Assembly (NCBI RefSeq): GCF_020283565.1
Contig: NC_060063.1
Location: 6,036,563-6,100,562 of the forward strand
Reading direction: 5' to 3'
Source: Trifolium pratense
Taxonomy: Eukaryota > Streptophyta > Magnoliopsida > Fabales > Fabaceae
DNA: 64,000 bases
Within the stretch, counting starts at the first letter, position 1; every line of letters begins with the position of its first letter. Below the pieces are notes generated by a model. The model had not been told where the DNA came from and did not search any database. It saw only the letters and a program-made list of their open reading frames with translations. Of this stretch, positions 1 through 11,073 are shown piece after piece. A program made the translations under genes and the position numbers.

Positions 1-75
1 ACTTGATAATTGGGTCAAAACCTGAGCTTGATTGGCCAATGTTTCAGCTGATTCAATATTGTACTTATCAACCAT
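1..75 (-). CDS. First coding exon (partial gene) of a CstF77-like protein
   Basis: Reading the minus strand from an ATG at 75 gives MVDKYNIESAETLANQAQ, which resembles the N-terminus of plant cleavage stimulation factor subunit 77 (MADKY.VEEAE.LA). CstF77 is a HAT-repeat scaffold of the nuclear pre-mRNA 3'-end processing complex. A donor-like CAG|GT lies at 22/21, so the exon is probably 22-75 (18 codons) and the rest of the gene lies left of the window. The frame also stays open to base 1, so the splice is not certain. The name rests on 18 residues only. Confidence 0.45.
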   Translation of the reverse strand, partial: MVDKYNIESAETLANQAQVLTQLSS

Positions 76-891
76 TGTTGTCTCGCTACTGGTTTTTTCC
101 TAAAAACAAGTCAATTTTTTTTTTTTGAAGGGAAAGAAAATGATGAATAACAGGGAAAGAAGATCGATCAGTCAAAATGGAAACAAAGACTGTAAAAAGA
201 ATTATAACAGTATATATATCAAGGAGAGTGAAAAAGATATTCGAAGGAAACAGGGAACAGCAACGGGATATATATGATTTGATTAAAAAAAGATTTGATT
301 TTGTGTCAAAAAAAAAAAGATTTGATTTGTAAATCTTTAGATTAAAAAGATATTGACGTAATCTTCCTTTATTTGTTTTTATTTTTTTAATAATAATAAT
401 ATTAATATTCCTTAATATTGATATTGATATTGACAAATCGTATCATTAAAATACAAACTGAACAGTTGATTGGAAACGCTAAATCTGATGAAACTGAATA
501 ATTATAAAAAAAAAAACGGAGGGAGTATAAAATAATTTAGAAAAAAATAATTATTTTACAAGGTAATTTTGTCATTTAAATATGATATATCTTATCAAAA
601 TATTATGAGCGAGATATAAAAAACATAATATTACGGTTATCATGATTGTTATCATGTGTGCACAAAACACATGATAGGATAACGGTTATCCTACTCATAT
701 CTTATCATGTCTTTTATTCAGTTTTATATCATATATCATGTGCATCGAGGCCATATATTTCTACAATTTTATTAGAGATGAGCATTTTATGTATGTCTCA
801 CCCACTTAAGTTTCTTTTGCATCTCCTTATTTATAGAATTTCATTTTACATTTCTTATCCTTCTCGTGCTCCTTTTGAATTTTCATAAATA
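76..891. other. AT-rich upstream flank of the CstF77-like gene
   Basis: This stretch contains no recognisable gene. Poly-A/T runs and short open frames on both strands look non-coding. A lone Stowaway-like end (cggagggagta) lies near 519-530 without a partner. Bases about 546-604 recur almost identically at about 5139-5198, so part of this flank is a dispersed repeat. The promoter of the minus-strand gene should lie here, but no specific element can be pointed to. Confidence 0.5.
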
Positions 892-899
892 CTAGTTAG

Positions 900-1152
900 T
901 AGAGCTGTAAAAAGGGCCTTAAGGGGCCGGCCCTTTAAGGAGCGGACCCACTTATTCCTGATTATTAATTTTATTTAAATTTTAAACAATTTTTCTAGTG
1001 TCGTGAACTTATTCTCTTTTTCTTCAATCAGCACTGTCCACGATCGGCACCCTAAAAAAACTGTGTTTAAAATTTAAATAAAATTAATAATCAGGAATAA
1101 GTGGGTCCGCCCCTTAAAGGGCCGGCCCCTTAAGACCCTTTTTACAACTCTA
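900..1152. mobile_element. hAT-type MITE, 253 bp, 8-bp TSD
   Basis: Terminal inverted repeats read tagagctgtaaaaaggg on the left and its near-complement on the right. They extend inward about 85 bp as arms containing ggggccggccc and gaataagtgggtcc. The element is flanked by the identical 8-mer ctagttag at 892-899 and 1153-1160. An 8-bp TSD points to a hAT transposase. No coding capacity is present. Confidence 0.85.
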
Positions 1153-1310
1153 CTAGTTAGAGTTTATTAAATACTAATTAGAGTTTATTGATTTTTATTC
1201 GATATTTAAGTTTATTCTTATATTAAGTTAAAAATTTATAAATTTGTTGTATAATATTGTTAAAATATAAGTGAAACTATTGTGTTATTTCTTGTAAAAC
1301 TTTTTATAAT

Positions 1311-1482
1311 GGGAAAAACTTAGGTTCATTTCTTTAGGTGTTTTTCGTTATGGTTCTTAACATAAAGTTCACTTTTTGTGGATGTAACAAACTTTTAGAA
1401 AAATATGGATTCAAGAAAATCATAGTTTGTTATGTTAAAAACCATAGGAAAAGTACCTAAAGAAATGTACTAAGTTTTTTCC
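1311..1482. mobile_element. Mutator-type MITE, 172 bp, 9-bp TSD
   Basis: The inverted ends contain gg(g/a)aaaaactta and catttctttaggt. They are flanked by ttttataat at 1302-1310 and 1483-1491. The sub-terminal motif tttctttagg and the acttag-like ends are shared with the elements at 10147 and 15151, suggesting one family. Confidence 0.75.
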
Positions 1483-1544
1483 TTTTATAATCTTTTTATT
1501 ATTTTGTTCCTATTTTTATGCATATATTCATATACACTATTTTT

Positions 1545-1637
1545 TGTTTTTGTTTACAATGAGTGGGAATCGAACCCATGACCTATAATATACTACTCAA
1601 ACCCCTCACCACTAGACCAAACCTAGTGGCTTCATAG
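1545..1637 (-). mobile_element. tRNA-derived SINE, 93 bp, 18-bp TSD
   Basis: On the minus strand there is an A-box-like segment (ggtctagtggtgagggg), a B-box (gggttcgattccc) and a 3' A-rich tail, which appears as T-rich DNA on the plus strand. Matching 18-bp flanks starting ttcatatacactat lie at 1527-1544 and 1638-1655. A long TSD plus an A-rich tail indicates LINE-machinery retroposition. Confidence 0.8.
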
Positions 1638-1655
1638 TTCATATACACTATTTTT

Positions 1656-2347
1656 GTTTTGTCTTTTTATTTTATTTATCTTATATTCTTTTTTAGTGAA
1701 ATTACAATGAATGATACAAACCTTGGAAAGTGGTTAAAATGACTAAGGATAAATTCATAAATTCGGTAGCAATTGATTTTATTATATTAGAAGTAGGTTA
1801 CTCTCGCTTTTTAGGGTTAGAGCGTGTAAAAAAATAAAATTTATGAAAAAACACAATTTGCACCCTAGAGTTCGAACTTACAAGGTTTCAATAAGAATAC
1901 TCAAAGCTGTTGGAAACAACTGAAGAAGCTGCTCGTATATTGGTGTGGTCTATAATGAGTAATATGATATTCTAAATCTTTAAAAGAGATTTGAGTAATG
2001 TGATATTGTAATTTGTAAATCTTTAAAAAAGATTTTTTTTAGGTAATCTTTAAAAAAGATTTGTGAATCTTCGGGATTAAAAAGATATCGTAATTTAACC
2101 CTTTTTATTTTTGACTAAAATATTGGTATTTTAGTTGTGAGGTGAGTAAGATTAACTGTATTATATCATGTCTCAATCTAGTATTTGATGAAAAAACATG
2201 ATATAATGCATTAATCCTAAAACTTATCATATACGTCTCTTTAGTTAAAAGTTTTATACTGAAATTGAGCTAGGTTAGCGACCGATAGGATAAGAAAATA
2301 ATTTCCTAATTTATTCTATAAAATATATTTTTAAATAAAAATGAAAA

Positions 2348-2352
<5 letters not shown>
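1656..2352. other. Non-coding AT-rich interval with a dispersed repeat
   Basis: No gene was seen. Bases about 1800-1838 (containing ctctcgctttttagggttag) recur at about 5213-5250. The rest is AT-rich with repeated gatttgtaaatctttaaa motifs around 1970-2070. Confidence 0.5.
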
Positions 2353-2380
<28 letters not shown>

Positions 2381-2383
<3 letters not shown>

Positions 2384-2779
2384 GAGGGATCAAATTACAC
2401 CGGTGTAGCATTTGAGTAATGTTACACCGCTCAATAACGCTTCAACGAATACAAATTTTACAAAATCCACCGTTGAATTAAAAGTTTATATCATATAGAT
2501 CATTCATGTTCAATTCTATAAAATTCTAATATCATTTGATATGTTATTGAGATTGATCAAGCTTAACGGTATTCAATAAAAACACATAAAGCGTTAATTT
2601 TGATCGGTCTCAATAACATATCAAACGATTTTAGATTTTTGTAAAATTGAACATGGATTATCTAAATGATATAAACTTTCAATCCAACGGTGGATTTTGT
2701 AAAATTTGTATTCGTTAAAGCGTTATTGAGCGGTGTAACATTACTCAAATGTTACACCGGTGTAATTTGATCCCTCCCC
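2381..2779. mobile_element. TIR element inserted in a (TA)n microsatellite, 399 bp
   Basis: The ends are ggggagggatcaaattacac and its complement. The inverted arms are about 150 bp each and include caccggtgtaacatttgagt and acaccgctcaataacgc. The element is bounded on both sides by (TA)n, so the target duplication is hidden in the microsatellite. The structure resembles microsatellite-targeting elements such as rice Micron, but no family identity is claimed. Confidence 0.75.
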
Positions 2780-2797
2780 ATATATATATATATATAT

Positions 2798-4413
2798 GGG
2801 GGCTGCTAATTTAGACCCAGTTGGGTCTAAATTAGCAAAGTGCACCTTTTCAGTTGGACCAAAATACCCATTCTTTTTAATTAATTAACCAAATTACCAT
2901 CAATGGACGCGGATCCAGTGTCGCGCGCGTACCGCAGGACCATGGTTACAGGCCGTTGATTTCCATCAGACAGCCAAGATCGGATCTCATCAAGACTGTC
3001 TGATCAATCAGACAGCTCAGATCATCCGAATCCATCAGATTCCAGCGCGTGCACCACACTGGATTACACCCTGGAGAGAGAAGAATCTACTTTTTAAAAG
3101 CAGGACACGTGTCGCTGCCTGATTGGCTGGGCGTGATTTTTTTCCATTTAATACTTTGAACTCAATTATTTCGTTGTAAATTAATTTTTTATTTTTATTT
3201 TTTTATACCAAAATTCATAATTTTTTTTCTCTACAAATAGAGACTTGGTTCGTTTGATTTGGACACAGAAAAAAAAACCCAATTTTTCACTAACTTAATC
3301 TCATTTTTCACTACCTTACATCAACTTACTGAAACCGTTCTACCAGCAAAATGGTTTCAGATTACAACTCTCTGAAACCATTGTACCAGATAAATGGTTT
3401 CAGAAGCAAACACAATTAATAAATTACTCACTGAAACCATTCTACCAGTAAAATGGTTTCAGAATACAACTATGTGCAACCATTCTACAAGCTAAATGGT
3501 TTCAGAAGCAAATAACTAATAATCAACTTACTGAAACCATTCTACCAGCAAAATGGTTTCAGATTACAACTCTCTGAAACCATTGTACCAGATAAATGGT
3601 TTCAGAAGCAAACACAATTAATAAATTACTCATTGAAACCATTCTACCAGTAAAATGGTTTCAGAATACAACTATGTGCAACCATTCTACCAGTAAAATG
3701 GTTTCAGAAGCAAACATTAGTTTTTAATTACCGTTTTATCTCATTTAATTAACTAAAAATAGTTTCAGGTCTCCAAAAATTTCATAAAATATACCAAAAG
3801 TTCCAGAATATTATCTACTATTTTCCTGGTATAATGGTTTCAGTGAGTTGGTTGAGTGGTGCGTGTTAAATTACAACACACAAGTAACGTATTTAGTAGA
3901 CAAAAAATGAGATTAAGGTAGTGAAAAATTGCGTTTTTTTTTCGGTGTCCAAATCAAACGAACCAAGTCTCTATTTGTAGACAAAAAAAAATTATGAATT
4001 TTGGTATAAAAATAAAAAAATAAAAAATTAATTTACAACGAAATAATTGAGTTCAAAGTATTAAATGAACAAAAATCACGCCCAGCCAACCATTGTGGGA
4101 CACGTGTCCTACTTTTAAAAAGCAAATTTTTCTCTCTCCAGGTTGTAATCCAGTGTGGCGCAGGCGCTGGAATCTGATGGATCAGGATGATCTGGGCTGT
4201 CTGATTGATCAGACAGTCTTGATGAGATCAGATCTTGGCTGTCTGATGGAAATCAACGGTCTGTAACCATGGTCTTTCGGTACACGCGCGACACTGGATT
4301 CACGTCTATTAATGGGTATTTTGGTTAATTAATTAAAAAGAATGGGTATTTTGGTCCAATTGAAAAGGTGCACCTTGCTAACTTAGACCTAACTAGGGTC
4401 TAAGTTAGAAAAC

Positions 4414-4416
<3 letters not shown>
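2798..4416. mobile_element. Non-autonomous TIR element in (TA)n with ~500-bp inverted arms, 1.62 kb
   Basis: The left end is gggggctgctaatttagacc. The right end is the complementary form ending aaaacccc. Both are followed by (TA)n. Each end carries a sub-terminal hairpin (gctaatttagaccc / gggtctaaattagc). The arms at about 2798-3330 and 3890-4416 pair almost throughout, including the palindrome gacacgtgtc and cagacagtcttgatgagatc. No transposase ORF is present. The centre is a tandem array described separately. Confidence 0.8.
3329..3707. repeat. Tandem array of hairpin-forming units, ~202-bp higher-order period
   Basis: The unit ctgaaaccattctaccag is followed by its near inverse (aatggtttcag), so each monomer is itself a small palindrome. 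A block of several monomers starting at 3329 is repeated from 3531 with small changes, a higher-order period of 202 bp. It forms the loop of the 2798-4416 element. Confidence 0.8.

Positions 4417-4469
<53 letters not shown>
4417..4469. repeat. (TA)n microsatellite
   Basis: An uninterrupted TA dinucleotide run. Together with the TA runs at about 2353-2380 and 2780-2797 it is probably one ancestral tract split by two insertions. Confidence 0.9.
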
Positions 4470-4472
<3 letters not shown>

Positions 4473-6130
4473 AATGAATTTTAAATATATATACACAATT
4501 TTCTAACATAAGTAATTTTGTAATTTATATAATCTAAAAAATCATAATTATACAAAAATTATAATATTTAAAAATAAAATAATTATTAAAATTGTAAAAT
4601 AGGGATATTAATTTTTTTTTCTTGAACTTATTTAGTCATAAATCTAAATAGGGATATTAATTTAAATTTTATAACAAATTATTAAGTGTTCCTATTTAAC
4701 TATTGTTTTCATCTTTTAATGGCATGATTTGTCAATTATACCCTTTGTCAATTGCTTTTATCTTTTTCAATAAAACTAACTAAAGTTATATATTTGGAAA
4801 ACTATTTTTTTTTTCTTTTACATAACTAACATATTAAATTTATTGAAAAGAGAAAGTGTATGAAAAAATAGGAATTTATTGGTGGATTAAAATAAGAGTA
4901 TAATAGAAATAAAATGTACAAAAATACACCTCGCTAATTTGATGTTACAATTCCAAAATTACACTTTAAAAGTATATAATTGAGTTATTTATTTGATCAT
5001 GATTCATATGAAAATTTTATCTTGTTTATTTGCTCATAATATTTATTTGATCATGATTTATATAAAATTATTTGATTACTTATTCAAATTTTTTACTTAT
5101 AAAATTTAAAGTGTTACAAAATAATTTATAAAAAATAATTGTTTTACCATGGTAATTTTGTCATTTAAATATGATATATCTTATCAAAATATTGTGTGGT
5201 AGGTATAATACTACTCTCGCTTTTTAGGGTTAGAGCGTGTAAAGAAATAAAATATGTCACATTTAGTATCTAACATACTTTCTCCGTTCCTTTTTAAGTG
5301 TCATTTGACTGCGGATTAATTGTTCCTATTTAACTGTCATTTTGGTATTTAAGATACGATTTGTCAATTATACTTTTGTTAATTACTCTTATCTTTTTCA
5401 ATAAAATTAACTAAAATTAGACATATCTTCTTTCTTTTTTTTGACATAACATTCTACATTGGACCCAACCATATTGATATACAGTCTAGTTGTCCAATTT
5501 TGATGTTAGTATAATATTGCTGCTTTGTTTGGATGAGAAAAGAAAGTGAAAGGAAAAAAAGTAAAAAGAAAGAATGTTGAAGGAATGAAACTGTGAGTAG
5601 AAAGTAAATGGAAAGTGAGATGCATTTTTAGTTGTTTGTTATAAGAGAAAGTGAAAAAAAGTAAGAGGAAAGAAAGGTATGTAAATTAAAAATGACAAAT
5701 ATACCCTCAAATAAAAATAGAATGTATTCTTTTTACTATTAAAATAAGTATTTTATTTAATCCCAAAAAAAAAGTATTTTATTATAATGTATGAAAAGTA
5801 TAAAAAGTTAATGAATTGAAGGAAAAAAAAAATCACTTTATTACTACCCGCTAATTTAAGTGTAATTTGACTGATTAAAAATATCACTGTACATTGAAGA
5901 TCTTCATAATATCAGTCATCCGATCTTTAATCAAACCACCCAAATCTGTGTCCGCATGACTGCAGAGATCCAATGTCCAGTACACTGAATACATACTAAC
6001 ATTGTAAATCGCACTTATGAATACTTTATCCTTGCGATCAATCCCAAAACTGAAAGCTTCCATCAATCACCATTTATTAAATGTGAAGAAGCATTCGAGT
6101 GGCAAGTGAAGCGGAGAGCAGAGAATTGAA
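4470..6130. other. AT-rich intergenic interval and 3' flank of the DnaJ gene
   Basis: No gene is confidently recognised. Bases 5139-5250 repeat sequence found near 546-604 and 1800-1838. On the minus strand, 5884-6066 holds a 60-codon open frame (starting MMEAFSFGIDRKDK) with a fairly protein-like composition. It lies downstream of the DnaJ stop codon and has no recognised family, so it could be 3' UTR or a gene scrap. Confidence 0.45.
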
Positions 6131-9100
6131 TCAAGGACGTTCATTCGTGTTATCTTCTTTATACGATTTTGTTTTCTCAATGGTGTTCATGGCTTCTTCA
6201 AAAGATTTCTGAGTGCAAAATAATATTCAAACATGCAAAGGAATGAGTCAGTATTGCTGCACATAAGGTTAACGAAGAAAGCTTAAATAAATCTCACCGA
6301 AAAATCAAAGAATAAATTAGTAATCACTTTTTTAATACGCAAAAGCCAAACTGTTAACATGGTAACTGAGATCAAAACTGGAAAATGCATAATCATTAGC
6401 TGCCATGCTATCCATGACTAGAAATGATGAAATGTATCTTATATAGGTGCATCAAGGAGAATTTGTAGAAACTTTGTAAACGGATACAATTTTACAAGAC
6501 ATCCACTAGTTTGCCTTTTAGTTTACTAGTTTTGGTGTACCGCATAATTGTAATATTGCGGATTTGCGGCTGAGTTAGTGGCTGGTTTTTCAAGACAAAG
6601 TAAGATCTTTGTATAGTTCTAGCACCAAATTTCATTTCCTATCTTTTGAGGTAGGATTTATCATTTGAATAGATTTTAATTCAGCTTAAAAAATGACGCC
6701 GGAGAATAAAAAGGCAGGTGCATATGGACCAACTAATATGAACTTCAAAAATTGATGTCGAGACGAAAATGAAACAAAGGAATCATTATGCTGAGATGCG
6801 GTATTCGAAGGATTGAAAAACATACCAAGAAAAAACAGAGAAAACCAAAAGCTTACCCCAGAATTTTGCATCTTCCATAAGGATTCTCCACTTGTATCAA
6901 CAACAATCATCACACCTAATATAGCTCTGGACAAGAATCTTCAATCAGTTTATCAGAAAAATATTATTAACATCAACAGCTAAATACTTGATAGTTTTTT
7001 GTAGATACAGATTAATGATATGAGTATCAATAATTTAAGGAGTTCCTCAAAGCTAGTGGTGGACTGGTGGTTATGATAAATACTTGTCCCAGACCATTGC
7101 AAGGAAAACTATAACCAAAATCCTTTTTATCCGGTATTAACCTGGAAGTTCAATGTGCTTTTTTACTTTCTTTTCTTCAACAAAAATATGCTACACTGAT
7201 GCAAGGTGTTTTGAAGTGTGACATAAACAATATTATTATGAGAATCTATCATGATTGGTTAGTTTTTATGAATTACAAGTTATTGTGAAGATGCTAGAAC
7301 GGACCATAATCCTTGCAGCTGATCAGCAGTGGTTATCTATGTGATGCTACAAACCTGTTCTCATTTATAGTTGGTTTCTTTCACAGAGGATATTGCTCTG
7401 CCCGAGGTATCTCAAAATTTGTATTAACTCTTTATAAATTCAATGGTTTTACTCTTAGCTTCTTGTTATTTACAGAGAAACTAGTTGCCACAATGCGGAT
7501 GGTTCATGCATGCAATCTCAGAATGAAATTGGGAGCAGAAAATAGTAAACAAGCTTTAAAGATCAGTCTTGGGTCATTGTGTATATCTGCTTCTATATGC
7601 TGTGTAATGAAACATGAATCACTCATGTCAAAAAAAAATAAAAAAATGAAACATGAATCACTAGAATATTTAATGTAACATTTTATTAGTCTGGGATCAC
7701 TTTATGCAAGTTTTTCTCCATGGAATAGAGTAACTTACCTATAAACACATTGTCCAAAGGAATTCTTAGTCCAGAATTATCTGACACCGAGAACTCAAGA
7801 ACAAAATTATTTTATACTCTAGTCAGGTTATTATTGTGAGGGAAGTGAGGCAACCGAGACCATGCATGAAGTCAAATCAGTTCTCTATAAGAATTACTTA
7901 ACTGAAATTAAAAAATGGGTCATGATTCAAAGCAAAGACTTAAGACTCGATTTCAGAGTTAATTTTTCAAACCAAAATACATGATCTCTGTTTGTCAAAA
8001 AAAAAAAAAAAAATACATGATCTCTGAAAACCAAAAATATGTTGACAAAGGAACACACCTTCAGTTATTATTAAGTTCACACACTGTATGTGTGGTTTTC
8101 TTCCATTAACTTTCTTAATTCAATTAATTATTAGTCAATACTATAATTCAAACTCGTGCTGGAATATTATAAGCTAATACAATGCTGCAACTGTTTCCTC
8201 TGTTTTTCATTTTCATCTTTAGTAAATTATGTTATTTTTGGACCAGAATTTCCTACATTCATGAAAGCACACAGTCACAGTAGTTAGCAAATCAGAATAG
8301 ACGGCCTACATTTGGGTTTCTCAAACCGGATTTAAAACAAAAGCTTAAATTAAAATGGTTTGATCTTCATCTAAAAGACTAAAAGTTCGCATGTTTTGGT
8401 GACTAAAAGGAAGTAGGAACCTATTTCCATTATTTTCAGTTTCACTCTGTTTCCTACAATTTTATTTTAAAAATGGTAAATGCAGCAAACAAAGCATCAA
8501 TGATTACTCAAATCTCAAAAACATAGCACACATTATTAACAGTAACGAAAATTTAACCCTCAAACATTAAAAATTCCAACAAAAGACTTTAAATTTATCC
8601 CCGATTATCTAAGGTACTATCCGTATCTTATGCATACCCTCAAAACTTTGTCCTTAGTTAAAAGGCGCATATTCCCCGGTCGAATCAAAGGAGTATGAGT
8701 ATTTATAAACTACTCTTAGTCCCCAAGAAATTTTTACAATGTAAGAGTCTACCAAAACAATATTCCTTGGTCGAATCAAAGGAGCTAAAGGGTTGTCAGC
8801 CTAAACCTCGTGTCTAGCCAATGTTCCAAACTCGAATATGTTGCTTTACTGAGGAATTGTCCACTTCAGGTCTTAAGTGAGCCCTCACACTTTTGTCCTT
8901 AGTTAAAAAGCTGTCTACTTAACACAATGAGTGTTATAAAATACCCTTAGCTCGACCCAAATTCGGTAAAACTTTCTAGTTCACTAGAACAAACACCTTC
9001 ACAAAATCCATAACTCAAATTTTATTTTATTTTTGTTTTCACCACCAGTTTAATCTGGTTTGGGGTCAGTTCTGACATCAAGTGGTTACAGCGCCCTCCC

Positions 9101-9833
9101 GATCGCAGTTGCGGGGGATCGAACCGCAGTCCTCCCTACCAAGTTCAGCGTCAATCACCCCTGAACCAACGAATGATTGATATAACTCAATTCTTTTTTG
9201 GTTGACAGACAAAATGACATTGGAAACTCATACACACAAAGTGGAGGGACAAGGGTTCGAACCCCAGTCATGGCGTCCCACCTAGCAATTTCGACATTTC
9301 AGCCTATTTTACTAGACTCCATAATTCAAAAATTAAACTAGAACTAGCAGCAATTAACAACAATCAGAATTAACAACAAATTAATTACAATAATAAGAAA
9401 ACAAAAGATTGGCTTACGCTGCGAATCCAAGATTAAGAAGTGAAGATTTCGCCGTCAAAATCCGAATAACAACTTCAAACTTCGACGCAAAACCACCACC
9501 ATTAGACCTAGTTTTATACTCATAACCACTCCCACTTCTACCATGTCCATAACTATATTGAGAGTAATAATAGTTACCACTGTTACCGCCGGCACTTTGT
9601 CTTCCGGCACCGGACCGCCACCGGTAATTGTAATCGGCGCGTTTACGATCATCCATGAGAACTTCGTATGCTTCAGAAACCTGCTTGAATTGAAGTGTAG
9701 CGTTATCTTTAACGGATTTCGGTGATTGAGAATGCTTATCTGGATGAAATTGAAACGCTAATTTTTTGAATGCTGCTTTGATTTCTTCTTTTGAAGCTGT
9801 TTTGTGTAAACCTAAAACCTTGTAATGATCCAT
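6131..9833 (-). CDS. DnaJ72-like membrane-anchored J-domain protein (three exons)
   Basis: This gene encodes a J-domain co-chaperone that would stimulate Hsp70 ATPase at a membrane. Predicted exons are 9833-9418, 6926-6857 and 6208-6131, joined in frame to 187 aa. The J domain covers residues 1-70 with HPD at 30-32. A Gly/Tyr/Ser-rich linker follows (about 72-115). Next is one hydrophobic segment spanning exons 1 and 2 (LLNLGFAA then ILGVMIVV), then DTSGESLWKMQNSG and the tail KSFEEAMNTIEK. This order matches Arabidopsis DnaJ72 (C72), whose length is similar. The start MDHYKVLG was preferred over an in-frame ATG 18 codons upstream because family members begin there. Intron 1 is about 2.5 kb. 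The family fit is strong; the precise membrane is not known from sequence. Confidence 0.88.
9019..9181 (-). mobile_element. tRNA-derived SINE in DnaJ intron 1
   Basis: Read on the minus strand it has an A-box-like ttggttcaggggtgatt, a B-box (ggttcgatccccc) and a terminal A-rich tail. TSD ataactcaa lies at 9010-9018 and 9182-9190. A truncated relative lies at about 16466-16550. Confidence 0.75.
9191..9320 (-). mobile_element. Second SINE-like unit abutting the first
   Basis: It contains the palindromic B-box gggttcgaacccc and a T-rich left end (ttcttttttgg), as expected for minus orientation. Its right flank ataattcaa differs by one base from the TSD of the neighbouring SINE, so it probably inserted into or beside the same target. 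The boundaries are approximate. Confidence 0.55.
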
Positions 9834-10146
9834 TGATATGGTGTTTATGGTGTTTGTGTGTGTGGATTTGATTTGATTTGGGATCAAATTTTGTTTTTAG
9901 GGATTTTTTTTTGTTTAATTTTCTTGGGGGAATTTTCTCGGGAAAGTGGTGAGTGAAAATGGAAGGGAAGAAGAAGAAGTTATCCATGGCGCGAAGAATT
10001 GAGTCGTGGCTGTGTTGTGACCTCTTCTTTGTCTTCTTTTGATTCTCTCGTGGCAATTTTTTGGAGGAAAAGTTTGAAATTTCTTGAAATTGAGGACTAA
10101 AGTGCAATTAAAATCTTGATTTTGAAATTAAATAGATAATTTTTTT

Positions 10147-10326
10147 GGACCAAACTTATGTACAGTTCCATATACACGGTTCTTACTGTGCTAGATACAT
10201 GGTGGAGTTATTTTTATTTAAAAATAATTTTCTTTTTCTTTTATTAATTAAAAAATATAAATAACTATCTTTTTGTGAGAGGAACGGGAAAAACTGTATC
10301 TAAAGAAATGCATATAAGTTTTGTCC
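10147..10326. mobile_element. Mutator-type MITE, 180 bp (family member A)
   Basis: The ends are ggaccaaacttat and ataagttttgtcc. The TSD is taatttttt (9-10 bp, blurred by the T run) at 10137-10146 and from 10327. It is about 80% alike by eye to the element at 15151-15326 and shares tttctttag with the one at 1311. It lies in the DnaJ promoter side, about 300 bp upstream of the start codon. Confidence 0.8.
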
Positions 10327-10333
10327 TAATTTT

Positions 10334-11073
10334 TTTTTAGTATTCTCTTATTTTAATTATAATCAATTGCAGCTCCATGTTGATTCATTGGTGGTGGTAT
10401 TGAATCTTGCATCTCAAAATGAATGGATCATTTGTCGGTTGAAGTTTAATGCAAAATATTTGCAGTATACTTCGTATTGATTGGAAAGTTAGAATTTGCT
10501 AGTCATATAAAGAACTTCAAATGGTTAGTGAGCATATCAGAAACTACTTTTTTTATAAGTTCTTCTAATATCTCATAAGATAAGTCTAATATAAGCTATT
10601 TCAAAGGCTCTCTCAATTGAAATACAATTTAACTCATTTAACACATCTCTTGTCTACACATTTAGCTATTTGACAACACTTTGTCCAAAATCACGCATCA
10701 CAGAACAATATTGGCACTTTGTCCAAAATCGCGTATCACAGAACAATATCGTTTGATAAAATTCTGCCGCGCCGCTATTTGACAACAAAGTACTTAAGTC
10801 AGACACTTTTTAAGGTACAACACTCCCTGGACTATAAGAATATATTTTCTCAAGTCAAAATTTCACACAAACTATGTCATGTGAAAGTTTTGGATCTACT
10901 TTTTTCTTCATAACTACTCAATAGGGTAAGGTTTTATACATATTTTATGAAGAAATAGATATATACAAAATTTTAACATGTCATGTGAAATTTTAACATG
11001 AGAGAATTACACAACACAACCATATCTACTATACAACAACACAACAGCTTTCTATTCGGCTTACTCGTGTCGT
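10334..11073. other. Intergenic interval with a short tandem duplication
   Basis: It lies between the DnaJ 5' flank and the 3' end of the steroid-binding gene. Bases about 10675-10752 hold two copies of a roughly 40-bp unit (cactttgtccaaaatc...atcacagaacaata). This is followed by ccgctatttgacaac, a motif of the degenerate hAT-like repeats also seen at 11430, 12950 and 62045. No gene was seen. Confidence 0.55.

Larger units (their letters stand above)
6927..9417 (-). other. Intron 1 of the DnaJ72-like gene
   Basis: The intron is bounded by AGC|GTAAGC at the donor and TGTCCAG| at the acceptor. It contains no convincing coding sequence. An open frame on the plus strand at 7313-7678 looks like chance. 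Its 5' part carries two minus-oriented SINEs (9019-9320). The segment at about 8610-8960 has repeated phrases such as ggtcgaatcaaaggag, suggesting an old repeat. Confidence 0.7.

Noticed and set aside
86..436. 116-codon minus-strand frame upstream of the CstF77-like start
   Set aside because: Its composition is that of translated AT-rich repeats, it lies in the 5' flank, and no family or splice link was found.
1561..1625. Possible tRNA gene (good B-box)
   Set aside because: It cannot fold as a full cloverleaf, has an A-rich tail and an 18-bp TSD, so it is a SINE. The same logic applies at 9100, 9250, 13470, 30310 and 47810.
3329..3707. CRISPR-like array (regular palindromic repeats with spacers)
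   Set aside because: This is a plant nuclear context. The spacers are themselves repeated and the array is the loop of a TIR transposon.
7313..7678. 121-codon plus-strand frame
   Set aside because: It lies inside the DnaJ intron on the opposite strand, with no family resemblance and low-complexity translation.
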